A stretch of DNA of 30,305 nt from an uncultured Candidatus Competibacteraceae bacterium (GCA_937960715.1 CALGOO010000001.1:1-30305); one strand, 5' to 3'. Shown: positions 1 to 8,461, numbered from the stretch's first letter. A program made the numbers and translations. The notes: generated by a model not told the origin, from the sequence alone.

Positions 1-19
1 TGTCAAACGGCTACTGTCA

Positions 20-40
20 CCCCGGCAGAGCCGGGGGTTT
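20..40 (+). repeat. Short GC hairpin at left edge, possible terminator or REP-like palindrome
   Basis: CCCCGGC (20-26) pairs with GCCGGGG (30-36) around the loop AGA, and GTTT follows. The stem is a perfect 7 bp. It could terminate a plus-strand gene lying left of the window, but the T run is only three bases. Chromosomal REP-like palindromes of this form are common, so a dispersed repeat is equally likely. Confidence 0.4.
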
Positions 41-200
41 ACCCAATGTAATTAAAGAGGCCCTTTCGGAAATTCTTGCGCAGGTCCATCCCGGTATAGA
101 GGCCGGCCACCTGTAAGGCGGTCAGGGCCGGCTGCGTGATTTGGTGTTGCGGGGGTCGTTTGGTCAGGTAACCGACGAAGCGTTGACACTCAACCCAGCC
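39..200 (-). pseudogene. Duplicated fragment of the msrP 3' end
   Basis: Bases 71-113 match bases 1405-1447, the last codons of msrP, at 41 of 43 positions. On the minus strand both encode the C-terminal signature QVAGLY-(A/T)-GMDLRKN. In this copy the frame runs past the msrP stop and ends at TAA (39-41). Upstream of the shared part the frame stays open to about position 200 but does not resemble MsrP; it reads WVECQRF..., which recalls the translation of the widespread WVERSETH-type dispersed repeat seen again near 24.5 kb. No start codon or complete domain was found, so this is a recombination or repeat-borne fragment, not a gene. Confidence 0.5.
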
Positions 201-244
201 AACGGTTCTCCTTTAAATAACCCTCTGATGCCGCATTCTTTTAC

Positions 245-273
245 TTTAAAGCGTATTAAAATCAAGGTATAAT
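245..273 (+). promoter_or_regulatory. Sigma-70-like promoter for the DUF4124-like gene
   Basis: A perfect TATAAT (268-273) lies 17 bp downstream of TTTAAA (245-250), which matches four of six bases of the -35 consensus. The surrounding 60 bp are AT-rich compared with the rest of the window. Transcription would begin near 280, about 25 nt before the ATG at 306. Seen directly in sequence; activity is inferred. Confidence 0.55.
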
Positions 274-305
274 GTACCGATTAAGGCAGTGTGGGAGGAA
301 ACACC

Positions 306-1205
306 ATGAAACCCGTGCTGTTAATTTTCTTCATTGCTATCGGCGCCACCGCGCCCACCACGCTTGGGCAATCGATTTACCAGTGCCCTGGACCGGACGG
401 GCTCTCGTATTACCAGACGACACCCTGCCCGCAGGGAGCACGGGCGGTCAGTCAGGACAACGGTAAGGAAGGTGGCAATCAGGACGCCGTTCCTCCTTCC
501 CCAGTGACATCACCTACACCGCCGCCCGCCGAATCGAGCGGTCTAGGCGAGGTCGCCACCGTACCCGCGCGGGGGCGATTGATTTACAAATGCCCTAGGC
601 CGGACGGGCTCTCGTATTATCAGCAGACACCCTGCCCGCAAGGAGCGCGGATGACCATTCAGGACAACGGCAAGGAAAGCGGTGATCAACCGAGAGGCCT
701 TCGCGAGGGAGAATGTGAATGGCTACGAGACTATGGTGGCGAGGCGAGTGAAGCGTGTGCAAACACCGCACAGGAAGATCCGCCCGCCGAAACGAGCGGC
801 CTGCGAGAGGGAGAACGAAGGCGGCTAGAAGCTATCCGTCAGCGCGAGGCGGCGGCAGTGCGACGGAACTATGAGCAAGCGTTGCAAGCTGAACGGGCGA
901 GGGTCACACAGACTCAAACGTCGCCCACCGAATCGTATGGCCGGCGCGAGGAGGAATCGGCAGCGGTACGAGAGATTCGCCAGCGCCAGGCAGAGAACGA
1001 GCGACGCTATCAAGAGCTAGTAGGGCAATCCAGGCGGGTTGAGCATGAGTACCACCATGAGCACCACCACAGAGATACCCGGCAACCCAGCCGGGTTGAG
1101 CATGAGTCATCGCACAGGCAGGCAGACACGCAACGGTATCAAGCGCAAGGGGTGCAATCCGGATCTTGCACCAATTCCCTGGGGCGCGGCTGCATCCCGC
1201 GATAG
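306..1205 (+). CDS. Secreted protein with two DUF4124-like repeats and a His-rich tail
   Basis: Protein of 299 aa, function unknown. The start is ATG 306 because GGGAGGAA (293-300) sits 5 nt before it; an in-frame GTG at 291 lies upstream of that ribosome site. Residues 1-22 form a signal peptide (KPVLLIFFIAIG... ending TLG-Q). Two near-identical 36-residue units follow (IYQCPGPDGLSYYQ-TTPCPQG and IYKCPRPDGLSYYQ-QTPCPQG), encoded at about 375-482 and 582-689 and 69 codons apart. They fit the DUF4124 pattern Y-x-C...G...Y...PCP, a family of envelope proteins without a settled role. The remainder is Arg/Glu/Gln-rich helix or coiled coil, and around residues 245-275 it becomes rich in histidine (HHEHHH, and the RVEHE motif twice), which could bind metal. 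It is likely monocistronic with its own promoter, and convergent with msrP. Confidence 0.7.
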   Translation: MKPVLLIFFIAIGATAPTTLGQSIYQCPGPDGLSYYQTTPCPQGARAVSQDNGKEGGNQDAVPPSPVTSPTPPPAESSGLGEVATVPARGRLIYKCPRPDGLSYYQQTPCPQGARMTIQDNGKESGDQPRGLREGECEWLRDYGGEASEACANTAQEDPPAETSGLREGERRRLEAIRQREAAAVRRNYEQALQAERARVTQTQTSPTESYGRREEESAAVREIRQRQAENERRYQELVGQSRRVEHEYHHEHHHRDTRQPSRVEHESSHRQADTQRYQAQGVQSGSCTNSLGRGCIPR

Positions 1206-1249
1206 CTATTCGCGTCGCTGAATCGGTGTTCTATCTCGCCCATCACATT

Positions 1250-1272
1250 GGCTGGAGTCCATACCTCCAGCC
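1250..1272. terminator. Hairpin between the convergent DUF4124-like gene and msrP
   Basis: GGCTGGAG (1250-1257) and CTCCAGCC (1265-1272) form a perfect 8-bp stem with a 7-nt loop, 45 bp past the stop at 1205. There is no T run on either side, so it is a weak terminator candidate. Nothing else was recognised in the 195 bp between the two genes. Confidence 0.3.
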
Positions 1273-1399
1273 GGTGGAATCCTGCCACTCTCTTGCGCTG
1301 ACGGTGGCGATTCCGCCGTTGCCGGGCGGGGGGTATCCGGAAATCCCTGGTTTGTTGTCCACCGCCGAAGGGTTCGCGCCCGCCGGCGGATTTGCGTCC

Positions 1400-2314
1400 T
1401 CAATAATTCTTGCGCAGGTCCATCCCGGCATAGAGACCGGCCACCTGTTCGGCGTAGCCGTTGAACGGCAGCGTGTCGCGGCGGAACAATTCGCCGATGC
1501 GCCGCTCCCGTTTCTGGCTCCAGCGCGGATGATCTACTTCGGGGTTGACGTTGGCGTAAAAGCCGTATTCGCTGGGGCCTTCACTGGCCCAGGTGGTGCG
1601 CGGTTGCTGCTCGACAAAGCGGATTTTCACGATGGACTTGATGCTCTTGAAGCCGTATTTCCACGGTGTGACCAGTCGCAGTGGAGCACCGTTCTGGTTG
1701 GGTAACTCCTTGCCGTACAGCCCCGTCGTCAACAGGGTCAGCGGGTGCATGGCTTCGTCCATCCGCAAGCCCTCGACGTAAGGCCAAGGCAGCAAGCGGG
1801 TACGTTGCCCCGGCATTTGCGCGGGGTCGAGCAGGGTGGTGAATTCGACGTATTTCGCGCTGGCGGTGGGCTGGAAGCGCGGCAGGATTTTGCTCAGTGG
1901 AATGCCGAGCCACGGGACGACCATGGACCAGGCTTCGACGCAACGCAGCCGGTAGATGCGCTCCTCCGGTGGGTGTGGGGCCAGGAAATCCTCCAGCGCG
2001 TACTGACCCGGTTTTTCGCAATGGCCCTCGACCGTCACGGTCCAGGGCCTGGTCTTCAGGCTGCCGGCGTTCTCGGCCGGATCGGTCTTGCTGGGGCCGA
2101 ATTCGTAAAAATTGTTGTAGGTCGTGATGTCCTTGTAGGGTGTCGGTTGGAGATCGTCGGCGGGCGGAGCCGACTGGGCCTCGCGCAATGCCGCCGGCAG
2201 CAGCGCGCCGAGACCCAGCGCGGCGGCGGTTTTCAAGAACTCGCGGCGGCGGGCGTACAACGCGGGTGGGGTAATTTCGGACGGGCGGATGTCAGCGGGG
2301 CGTTGGATCAGCAT
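1400..2314 (-). CDS. msrP: Protein-methionine-sulfoxide reductase catalytic subunit MsrP (YedY)
   Basis: Periplasmic molybdopterin enzyme that reduces methionine sulfoxide in envelope proteins; normally it takes electrons from the membrane haem protein MsrQ. The frame is open from 2497, but ATG 2314 gives 304 aa and a proper Tat leader: ARRREFLK at residues 21-28, then a hydrophobic stretch to about 42. The molybdenum-ligand cysteine is C125 in [14 protein letters not shown]. Other family signatures are YNNFYEFG (66-73), [31 protein letters not shown] and the end [19 protein letters not shown]. Full length for the family. No msrQ lies beside it in this window, so the electron donor must be encoded elsewhere. 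It is downstream of yggU on the same strand after 112 bp, so it may have its own promoter. Confidence 0.93.
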   Translation of the reverse strand: MLIQRPADIRPSEITPPALYARRREFLKTAAALGLGALLPAALREAQSAPPADDLQPTPYKDITTYNNFYEFGPSKTDPAENAGSLKTRPWTVTVEGHCEKPGQYALEDFLAPHPPEERIYRLRCVEAWSMVVPWLGIPLSKILPRFQPTASAKYVEFTTLLDPAQMPGQRTRLLPWPYVEGLRMDEAMHPLTLLTTGLYGKELPNQNGAPLRLVTPWKYGFKSIKSIVKIRFVEQQPRTTWASEGPSEYGFYANVNPEVDHPRWSQKRERRIGELFRRDTLPFNGYAEQVAGLYAGMDLRKNY

Positions 2315-2426
2315 GGCGCGGGTCTCGGTGGCGGTCGGTACCCGTTGTGACCCGTGGCCATCTGGCGAGTTGCACCGAGGCGCGGTTGCCGTCACCGCTT
2401 TTGGAGAGAACACCGGCGCGGTGGAT

Positions 2427-2723
2427 TTAGGGCGTGGCGGGTGATTCGATGCCGGGTGGCCACCGCCTCGGCGCGACGATGCGCCACCGCTTGTCACGGC
2501 CGGTTTCGCCGGCCAGCAGCGTCACCTGACTTTTGGCGACTCCAAACAGGTCGGCCAGAAATTCCCGCAGGCGGGCGTTCGCCAGGCCATCCACCGGCGG
2601 CGCGGCGATGCGCACCTGAAACCGATCTTCCCGCAATCCCACCCATTCGTCGCGACCAGCGCGCGGCCGCGCCCGCACCTGAAGGATCAGGTCCGGGCCG
2701 TCCCAGCGATAGCCAGCCGCCAT
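2427..2723 (-). CDS. yggU: YggU / DUF167 family protein
   Basis: 98-aa soluble protein of the YggU (UPF0235/DUF167) family; molecular role unknown. The diagnostic core is [22 protein letters not shown] (split here as [22 protein letters not shown]) around residues 37-58, followed by [21 protein letters not shown]. The start ATG at 2723 is only 4 bp after the yggT stop, so the two genes are co-transcribed and probably translationally coupled. The yggT-yggU pair is conserved in many proteobacteria. The C-terminal ten residues ([13 protein letters not shown] region) extend slightly past the usual family end. Confidence in family is high; a cellular function cannot be stated. Confidence 0.88.
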   Translation of the reverse strand: MAAGYRWDGPDLILQVRARPRAGRDEWVGLREDRFQVRIAAPPVDGLANARLREFLADLFGVAKSQVTLLAGETGRDKRWRIVAPRRWPPGIESPATP

Positions 2724-2727
2724 GGAG

Positions 2728-3282
2728 TCAGCGCAAGCCGGTCAGCAGCCCAAGAAAATCCTGGAGCAGCAGGCTGACGAAGATCAGCGCCACCACCACC
2801 AGCATCGGCGACAGGTCCACGCCGGAAATCGGCGGCAACAGTCGCCGGGCGGGCCGCAGCAGCGGTGCGGTCAACTGGGCCAGCACCCGCGCCGCCGGAT
2901 GATAGGGATCGGGGTTGATCCAGCTCAGCACCGCCTGGATGATCACGCCCCACAGATAGATGTTGATCAGCAGCTTGAACAATTCCATCACGGTCAGCAG
3001 CAGCAGGCCACCGACGCCGAGGGCGCGGTCGAACAGCAGGGCTATCAGCAACACCTCGACCAGTTGCAGGGCGAAGGCCAGCACCACCGACGCCAGGTCC
3101 AGTCCCCGGTAGCCGGGTATGATCCGACGCAGCGGCAGCAGCGGCGGATTGGTGATGCGGACCAGGAACTGCACCAACGGGTTGTAGAAATCGGCCCGCA
3201 CGCATTGCAGCAGAAAGCGCAGCATCACCGCCAGAATGTAAAAACCGAACAGGGTTTGAATCAGAAAAACCGTCGCGGTCAT
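2728..3282 (-). CDS. yggT: YggT family integral membrane protein
   Basis: 184-aa inner-membrane protein with the two-fold YggT repeat. Each half has a hydrophobic helix, then an R-F/S-W motif and an N-P-x-x-P turn: first YILAVMLRFLLQCVRADFYNP (residues 15-35), second LWGVIIQAVLSWINPDPYHP (about 109-128). About four transmembrane segments are visible. Members of the family have been linked to osmotic stress and, in other phyla, to division and thylakoid organisation; none of that can be read from this sequence. Its ATG (3282) overlaps the proC stop (3279) by 4 bp, giving tight coupling in the yggS-proC-yggT-yggU unit. Confidence 0.9.
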   Translation of the reverse strand: MTATVFLIQTLFGFYILAVMLRFLLQCVRADFYNPLVQFLVRITNPPLLPLRRIIPGYRGLDLASVVLAFALQLVEVLLIALLFDRALGVGGLLLLTVMELFKLLINIYLWGVIIQAVLSWINPDPYHPAARVLAQLTAPLLRPARRLLPPISGVDLSPMLVVVALIFVSLLLQDFLGLLTGLR

Positions 3283-4184
3283 GGCTGGCCTCCCAGCAGA
3301 TCGCCCAGTTCCACCGAACGATGGCGGGCGGCTTCCAGCGCCTTGGCGACCAGATCGTCCAGCCCCTCGGCCAACAAGGCCGGCGTTTCCAAAATCGCCA
3401 ACGAAGCGTTCAACGACTTGGCGATCAGAACATCGAGTTGCTCGTCCTGGAACACGCTGATCGCCCGCTCGGTGGTGCCGCCCGGCGAGGTGACCCGGGC
3501 GCGCAACGCGGCCGCGTTATCGGGGCTTTCCAGCGCCATCTTGGCGGCGCCGAACGCGGTCTGGATCGTCAGCAGGCGCGAAACCTCGGGCTCCAGGCCA
3601 AGCCGGACGCCAATCTTCTCCAGGGTTTCCATCAGCAGGAAAAAGTAGGCGGGGCCGCTACCCGACAGGGCGGTGACCGCGTCCAGCAGACCTTCCGCAG
3701 CCACCCATACGACCAGACCGACGGCCCGCAGAATCGATTCGGCGGTTTGTCGCTGGCCGTCGCTGACCTGGGCGTTGGCGAACAACGCGGTGGCGCCGCT
3801 GCCGACCAGGGCCGGCGTGTTGGGCATGGCGCGGACGATGGCGGCGTTGCCGCCCAGCCAGCGGCGAATGTCGGGCTCGCGCACGCCGGCGGCGATGGAA
3901 ATCACCAGCGGCTGGCGTTCGCCGACGATCCCGGCCAGTTCCTTGGCCACCGGGCGCAGCACCTGCGGCTTGACCGCCAGCACCACGACGCCGGCCCGGG
4001 CCGCGATGTCCCGGTTGTCGACGCCGGTGTGAACGCCGAACCGTCCGCGTAGGATTTCCCGCTGGCCGGCGTCGGGTTCGGCCACCCAGAGGGAAGTCGG
4101 GGCGCTGCCGCTGGCGATCAGGCCGCCGATCAGGCTGCGGGCCATGTTGCCGCCGCCGATGAAGGCAATGGAGGTGTCTTTCAT
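3279..4184 (-). CDS. proC: Pyrroline-5-carboxylate reductase
   Basis: Last step of proline synthesis: NAD(P)H-dependent reduction of 1-pyrroline-5-carboxylate. The start is ATG 4184, because GAGG lies 5 nt upstream and the Rossmann motif IAFIGGGNMARSLIGGL begins at residue 6. Further signatures are AVKPQVL, RAMPNTPA, SGSGPAYFF and TSPGGTTERAI. The protein is 301 aa, about 25-30 longer than typical P5CR. The excess is at the C terminus, where an AISVFQDEQLDVLIAKSLNA segment is followed by a similar AILETPALLAEGLDDLVAKALEA segment. At DNA level the two share GATCGCCAAG/GGTCGCCAAG-type stretches in register, so an internal duplication of the last helix is likely. Gene order yggS-hyp-proC-yggT-yggU is a common gammaproteobacterial operon. 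Confidence 0.95.
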   Translation of the reverse strand: MKDTSIAFIGGGNMARSLIGGLIASGSAPTSLWVAEPDAGQREILRGRFGVHTGVDNRDIAARAGVVVLAVKPQVLRPVAKELAGIVGERQPLVISIAAGVREPDIRRWLGGNAAIVRAMPNTPALVGSGATALFANAQVSDGQRQTAESILRAVGLVVWVAAEGLLDAVTALSGSGPAYFFLLMETLEKIGVRLGLEPEVSRLLTIQTAFGAAKMALESPDNAAALRARVTSPGGTTERAISVFQDEQLDVLIAKSLNASLAILETPALLAEGLDDLVAKALEAARHRSVELGDLLGGQP

Positions 4185-4264
4185 TTCCGCCTCGTGGATT
4201 TGGGACCGGATGGACCCCGGTTCGATCCGGGCGTCCATGGGAGGATGACGCGGGTGCGTCCGCT

Positions 4265-4651
4265 TCAAGGTTTACCGCTCAGCAATTGAGCGGCCCGCTC
4301 GCTGATGCTGGTGAGCTGATTGTTGTTCTGATAGGCCTGGTAGAGTTGTTGCTTGCGTCGGGTGTTGAGCTGCTGATAGACCGTGTAGGTGCCCGGCAGG
4401 CTGCGGCGCAGCGCCTGTTCGAAGGTGGCTGGATCGAGTCCCGCCTCCAGCCGGTCAGCGCCAGTGTCGGACGTGAGGGACGGCGCCGGCGGCGGAGTGG
4501 TGATCAGGATCGCCGCCTGTCGCCGGGCCTCGTCCTCGATTTCGCGCAGGAAGTCGTCGTCGGCGCCCAGCAGGAGTGGAACGATCAACAGCAGCAGGCC
4601 GAGTAACCCACCGCGCGTGGCGGAACCGAACGAGGGACGGGATGGCGACAT
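4265..4651 (-). CDS. Small membrane-anchored or secreted hypothetical protein
   Basis: 128-aa protein I cannot name. After ten polar residues there is one strong hydrophobic segment (GLLGLLLLIVPLLLGA, about 15-30) that is either a signal peptide or an N-terminal anchor, then an acidic helix (DDDFLREIEDEARRQ), a Pro-rich linker (TTPPPAPSL), and a C-terminal conserved-looking helical block with FEQALRRSLPGTYTVYQQL and KQQLYQAYQNNNQL. The LPGTY...Y..L...K....Y pattern seems to recur in small proteins next to proC/yggS in related bacteria (from memory, unverified). It lies between yggS (63 bp upstream) and proC (80 bp downstream) on the same strand, so it is probably part of that operon. Confidence 0.6.
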   Translation of the reverse strand: MSPSRPSFGSATRGGLLGLLLLIVPLLLGADDDFLREIEDEARRQAAILITTPPPAPSLTSDTGADRLEAGLDPATFEQALRRSLPGTYTVYQQLNTRRKQQLYQAYQNNNQLTSISERAAQLLSGKP

Positions 4652-4714
4652 GGTCAGTTCTCGGAACGGGGCGATTGGGGTCAGCGTGGCGCTAGCATAG
4701 CGTAAAGTCGCCGC

Positions 4715-5401
4715 TCAGCGGCGCGGCCCGAACAGAGCCGTGCCCACTCGCACCAGGGTCGCCCCCTCGGCGATGGCGGCTTCCAGATCGTCGGACATGC
4801 CCATCGACAGGGTATCCAGCGCCAGGCCCGTCGTCACGAGTTGCGCTTGCAAGACGCGCAGCCGGGCGAAAGCCTGGCGTTGCGCGACGAAATCCGCCGC
4901 CGGGGCGGGAATCGCCATCAGGCCGCGCAGCCGCAATCGGGGCAATACAGCAATCGCCGCGGCGATTTCGCCCACGTTCGCCGGGTCCAGGCCATGCTTG
5001 GTGGGTTCCCGGTCGATGTTGACTTGCAGGCAGACATTGAGGGGCGGCAGGGATTCGGGCCGTTGCGCGCTCAACCGCTCGGCGATCTTCAGCCGGTCCA
5101 GGCTATGGACCCAGGCGAAGCGTTCGGCGATGGGTCGGGTCTTGTTGGCCTGAATCGGGCCGATGAAGTGCCATTCCAGGGCCAGCGGCGCCAGTTCGGC
5201 CATTTTGTCCAGCGCTTCCTGAACGTAGTTTTCCCCAAAGCAGGTCTGGCCGGCGGCTGCCATGGCGGCGACGGCGGCCGCCGGTTGGGTCTTGCTGACC
5301 GCCAGCAGGCGCACCGCGTCGGGCGGGCGTCGAAACCGGCGTTCGGCGGCGTGGAGGCGCTCCCGCACGGCGTGGAGGCGGTCGGCGAAATCGATGGTCA
5401 T
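4715..5401 (-). CDS. yggS: PLP homeostasis protein YggS (PLPBP family)
   Basis: Pyridoxal-5'-phosphate-binding protein involved in vitamin B6 and amino-acid homeostasis; no catalytic activity is established for the family. ATG 5401 gives 228 aa; an upstream in-frame start at 5437 would add 12 atypical residues. The PLP lysine is K37 in LLAVSKTQP. Other family motifs are FGENYVQEA, LEWHFIGPIQANKTR, VNIDREPTKHG, RGLMAIPAP, LSMGMSDDLEAAI and RVGTALFGPR at the end, forming the alanine-racemase-like TIM barrel. It is first in the yggS-hyp-proC-yggT-yggU unit and divergent from pilT, with which it shares a 131-bp intergenic region. That spacer contains an AT-rich TAGATATATACTAAATTTT stretch (5447-5465). 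Confidence 0.95.
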   Translation of the reverse strand: MTIDFADRLHAVRERLHAAERRFRRPPDAVRLLAVSKTQPAAAVAAMAAAGQTCFGENYVQEALDKMAELAPLALEWHFIGPIQANKTRPIAERFAWVHSLDRLKIAERLSAQRPESLPPLNVCLQVNIDREPTKHGLDPANVGEIAAAIAVLPRLRLRGLMAIPAPAADFVAQRQAFARLRVLQAQLVTTGLALDTLSMGMSDDLEAAIAEGATLVRVGTALFGPRR

Positions 5402-5532
5402 GCGGGCTGGATTCCCTGGACGGACGACGCGATGCAAGACTTGCGGTAGATATATACTAAATTTTGTAATCCGATTCAGCGGCGCGGCTCATCAGCGCGC
5501 CGTCATTCAACGCCCCAGCGGGAGCAATCGCC

Positions 5533-6579
5533 ATGACCCTCGACGAACTATTGACCTTTTCCGTGCAGAACAAAGCCTCGGACCTGCATCTGTCGGCCGG
5601 CCTGCCGCCGATGATCCGGGTGGATGGCGACGTGCGCCGCATCAACGTGCCGGCGTTGGAGCACAAGCAGGTCCACGGCCTGATCTACGACATCATGAAC
5701 GACAAGCAGCGCAAGGACTACGACGAATTCCTGGAGTGCGACTTCTCGTTCGAGATTCCCAAGCTGGCCCGGTTCCGCGTCAACGCCTTCAACCAGAACC
5801 GGGGGGCGGCGGGCGTGTTCCGCACCATTCCCACCCTGATCCAGACGCTGGACGATCTGGGCTGTCCGGCGGTGTTTCGGGATTTGATCGATGTGCCGCG
5901 CGGGCTGGTCCTGGTGACGGGACCGACCGGGTCGGGCAAATCGACCACCCTGGCGGCGATGATCGACCACATCAACAAGAACGAGTATGGCCATATCCTG
6001 ACCATCGAGGACCCGATCGAATTCGTTCACCAGAGCCAGCGCTGCCTGGTCAATCAGCGCGAGGTGCATCGCGATACGCTGGGGTTCAACGAGGCGCTGC
6101 GTTCGGCCCTGCGCGAGGACCCGGACATCATCCTGGTCGGCGAAATGCGCGACCAGGAAACCATCCGGCTGGCGCTGACCGCCTCCGAGACCGGCCACCT
6201 GGTGTTCGGCACCCTGCATACCAGTTCCGCGCCCAAGACCATCGACCGCATCATCGACGTATTCCCGGCCGGCGAGAAACCGATGGTGCGCTCGATGTTG
6301 TCCGAATCGCTGCGCGCGGTCATCTCGCAGGCGCTGCTCAAGAAAAAGGGCGGCGGCCGGATGGCGGTGCATGAGATCATGGTCGGCATTCCAGCCATTC
6401 GCAATCTGATCCGCGAGGACAAGGTGGCGCAGATGTACTCCTCCATCCAGACCGGCGCGGCCCATGGGATGCAGACCCTCGATCAGGCGCTGCAGGAGGT
6501 CATCAAGAAGGGACTGGTCAGTCGCGAGGAAGCCATTTCCTATGCGCAGAACAAGGCGTCGTTCAAGGTGGCGGCGTGA
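5533..6579 (+). CDS. pilT: Type IV pilus twitching motility ATPase PilT
   Basis: Hexameric cytoplasmic ATPase that powers pilus retraction for twitching. 348 aa, full length. N-terminal PAS-like domain begins LLTFSVQNKASDLHLSAG; Walker A is GPTGSGKS (130-137); the Asp box is LTIEDPIEF (156-164); Walker B lies in REDPDIILVGEMRD (194-207); the His box is GHLVFGTLHT (221-230). The PilT signature near the C terminus appears as MAVHEIMVGIPAIRNLIRE. GGGAG (5520-5524) is 8 nt before the ATG. In many gammaproteobacteria pilU follows pilT directly; here a gene of the opposite strand (dcd) comes next, so no pilU is adjacent. A TATACT (5453-5458) in the AT-rich divergent region is a possible -10, with no convincing -35. 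Confidence 0.97.
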   Translation: MTLDELLTFSVQNKASDLHLSAGLPPMIRVDGDVRRINVPALEHKQVHGLIYDIMNDKQRKDYDEFLECDFSFEIPKLARFRVNAFNQNRGAAGVFRTIPTLIQTLDDLGCPAVFRDLIDVPRGLVLVTGPTGSGKSTTLAAMIDHINKNEYGHILTIEDPIEFVHQSQRCLVNQREVHRDTLGFNEALRSALREDPDIILVGEMRDQETIRLALTASETGHLVFGTLHTSSAPKTIDRIIDVFPAGEKPMVRSMLSESLRAVISQALLKKKGGGRMAVHEIMVGIPAIRNLIREDKVAQMYSSIQTGAAHGMQTLDQALQEVIKKGLVSREEAISYAQNKASFKVAA

Positions 6580-6607
6580 GCGGCCCGGCCCGACTGTCCC
6601 GTTACCG

Positions 6608-6624
6608 CGGCGGATTTGCCGCCG
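6608..6624. other. Weak hairpin between convergent pilT and dcd
   Basis: CGGCGG (6608-6613) pairs with CCGCCG (6619-6624) around ATTTG. There is no T run, so it is a doubtful terminator. The remaining bases between pilT and dcd (6580-6753) show nothing I can identify. Confidence 0.25.
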
Positions 6625-6753
6625 TGGGGCAAGAAGTGTTGGCGGAAGCGTTCGCGCGCCGTCCACACGCGTCGCATCGGGCCGGTTTTAGCGACGGGTG
6701 AAAGGGCTGCGACGACAAACGGGCGTGGTTTCTTTCATCCATCAAGCGCGGGC

Positions 6754-7356
6754 TCAATGGCCTTGGTCGAGCGGCTCGTCGTCGCCGATCCGGCTGGGAG
6801 TCGGGCCAGTCTGGCGCCGGTATTTGGCGTCCTGGCGCTTGTCGTAGGGCCGGATGGCGGGGCCGGTGAGGGTCTCAAAGCTGATGGCGCAAATCGCCAT
6901 GCCGGGCCGCAGCGCCAGCGGCAGCTTGCCGCTGTTGAAGCACTCCAGCACGATGGCCCCGCTCCAGCCGGGATCGATGCGGTGGGCGGTGACGTGGACC
7001 ATCAACCCCAGCCGGGCCAGGCTGGAGCGGCCGTCCAGCCAGCCCACCAAATCGTCCGGCACCGTGATCGTCTCGGCGGTCGCCGCCAGGGCCAGTTCGC
7101 CGGGATGGAGGAAGAAGGCGTCGGCCGCGCCGATCCGGATCTCCTTGCTCATGATCCGGTTGATGGCGTGATCCACCGCCTCGCGCGGACCGCTGAGATC
7201 GATATGGGACGCGGCGTGATCGTTGAACACCCGAAACCGGCTGCCCAGATGCAGGTCCACGCTGACTCCGTTGATCTTGCCGGGGACAGGGCGCGGTTCG
7301 ATGCGGATTCGGCCCTCGTCCAGGCAGCGTTCGATGTCGCGATCACACAGCCGCAT
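6754..7356 (-). CDS. dcd: dCTP deaminase
   Basis: Deaminates dCTP to dUTP, supplying the dTTP pathway; homotrimer of the dUTPase fold. 200 aa, compared with about 193 in E. coli Dcd. The residues known for the enzyme fall at conserved positions: R110-S111-S112 in [15 protein letters not shown]115, H121, R126 in [11 protein letters not shown], and the catalytic E138 in IVLECFNSG. The N terminus starts directly with [12 protein letters not shown], as expected. Ten bp separate its start from the mrp stop on the same strand, so mrp and dcd form a two-gene operon, a pairing also found in other gammaproteobacteria. The C terminus ends in a short polar tail ([12 protein letters not shown]). Confidence 0.96.
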   Translation of the reverse strand: MRLCDRDIERCLDEGRIRIEPRPVPGKINGVSVDLHLGSRFRVFNDHAASHIDLSGPREAVDHAINRIMSKEIRIGAADAFFLHPGELALAATAETITVPDDLVGWLDGRSSLARLGLMVHVTAHRIDPGWSGAIVLECFNSGKLPLALRPGMAICAISFETLTGPAIRPYDKRQDAKYRRQTGPTPSRIGDDEPLDQGH

Positions 7357-7366
7357 GATGGGAGCC

Positions 7367-8461
7367 TCAGGTGTTCTGGATCACGATATTGGGAAACCGG
7401 TGGCTGTAATTCCTCGCCTGCAACGACAGCCGGGCGGCGGCGCGGCGGGCAATGTCCCGATACAGGCCAGCGATGCGGCTGTTCGGTTCAGCCGCCACGG
7501 TCGGCTGGCCACCGTCCGTTTCCTCGCGGATGCGGATATCCAGCGGCAGCGCGCCCAGGAGCGGGACATTGCATTGCGCGGCCATGCGTTGCCCACCCCC
7601 CTCGCCGAAGACATGCTCCTCGTGGCCGCACTTCGAACAGATATGGATGCTCATGTTCTCGACGACGCCCAGCACCGGCACCTCGACCTTCTCGAACATC
7701 TTCAGTCCCTTGCGCGCGTCCAGCAGGGCGATGTCCTGCGGGGTGGTGACGATGATCGCGCCGCTGACGGGTACTTTCTGCGCCAGGGTCAGTTGCGTGT
7801 CGCCCGTGCCCGGCGGCAGGTCGATGATCAGATAATCGAGATTTTGCCAACGGGTGTCGCGCAACAACTGCTCCAGCGCCTGGGTCACCATCGGTCCGCG
7901 CCAGACCATCGGCGTTTCCTCCTCGATCAGATAGCCGATGGACATGGACTGAATGCCGTGACTGACGACCGGTTCCATGGTCTTGCCGTCCCGCGACTCC
8001 GGCCGCTCGGACGCGCCCAGCATCCGCGGCTGGCTGGGACCGTAGATATCGGCGTCCAGCAAGCCGACGGTCGCGCCCTCAATATTCAGCGCCAACGCCA
8101 GATTGACCGCCGTGGTGGATTTACCGACCCCGCCCTTGCCGGACGCCACGGCGATGATATTCTTGACGCCCGGCAGTGGCTTCAACCCCTTTTGCACTTC
8201 GTGGGCGATGATCCGGCTTTCCACCCGAATCGCCACCTCGCCGACGCCCGGCAGCGCCGCCAACCGCTCGCGGAGCGCGGCGCTTAGCGCGTCTCGATAG
8301 CCGACTGCTGGAAATCCCAATTCCACCTCGACCTCAACCCGTCCCCCCTCGGTCCGAATCGTCTTGACGCACTTGGCGGAGACCAGGTCCTTCTCCAGAT
8401 AAGGGTCCACGTAACCCTTGAGGGTGTTTTCCACATCGGCGCGCGACAAGGCGGTCATCAT
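7367..8461 (-). CDS. mrp: Iron-sulfur cluster carrier protein Mrp/ApbC
   Basis: P-loop ATPase of the Mrp/NBP35 family that carries and transfers Fe-S clusters in the cytoplasm. 364 aa. Residues 1-85 form the MIP18/DUF59 domain found in many Mrp proteins. The deviant Walker A is GKGGVGKS (108-115), with [17 protein letters not shown] in context. [15 protein letters not shown] and [13 protein letters not shown] are the switch regions. The cluster-binding CxxC is C275-S-K-C278, in [19 protein letters not shown]. Of two consecutive ATG codons, the first (8461) has AAGGAG 5 nt upstream and is chosen. It is upstream of dcd on the same strand with a 10-bp gap. Confidence 0.96.
   Translation of the reverse strand: MMTALSRADVENTLKGYVDPYLEKDLVSAKCVKTIRTEGGRVEVEVELGFPAVGYRDALSAALRERLAALPGVGEVAIRVESRIIAHEVQKGLKPLPGVKNIIAVASGKGGVGKSTTAVNLALALNIEGATVGLLDADIYGPSQPRMLGASERPESRDGKTMEPVVSHGIQSMSIGYLIEEETPMVWRGPMVTQALEQLLRDTRWQNLDYLIIDLPPGTGDTQLTLAQKVPVSGAIIVTTPQDIALLDARKGLKMFEKVEVPVLGVVENMSIHICSKCGHEEHVFGEGGGQRMAAQCNVPLLGALPLDIRIREETDGGQPTVAAEPNSRIAGLYRDIARRAAARLSLQARNYSHRFPNIVIQNT

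Noticed and set aside
2315..2497. N-terminal extension of msrP
   Set aside because: The added 61 residues lack homology, overlap yggU and would bury the Tat leader.
4185..4268. N-terminal extension of proC
   Set aside because: The Rossmann fold starts at once after ATG 4184, which has its own GAGG; the extension is atypical.
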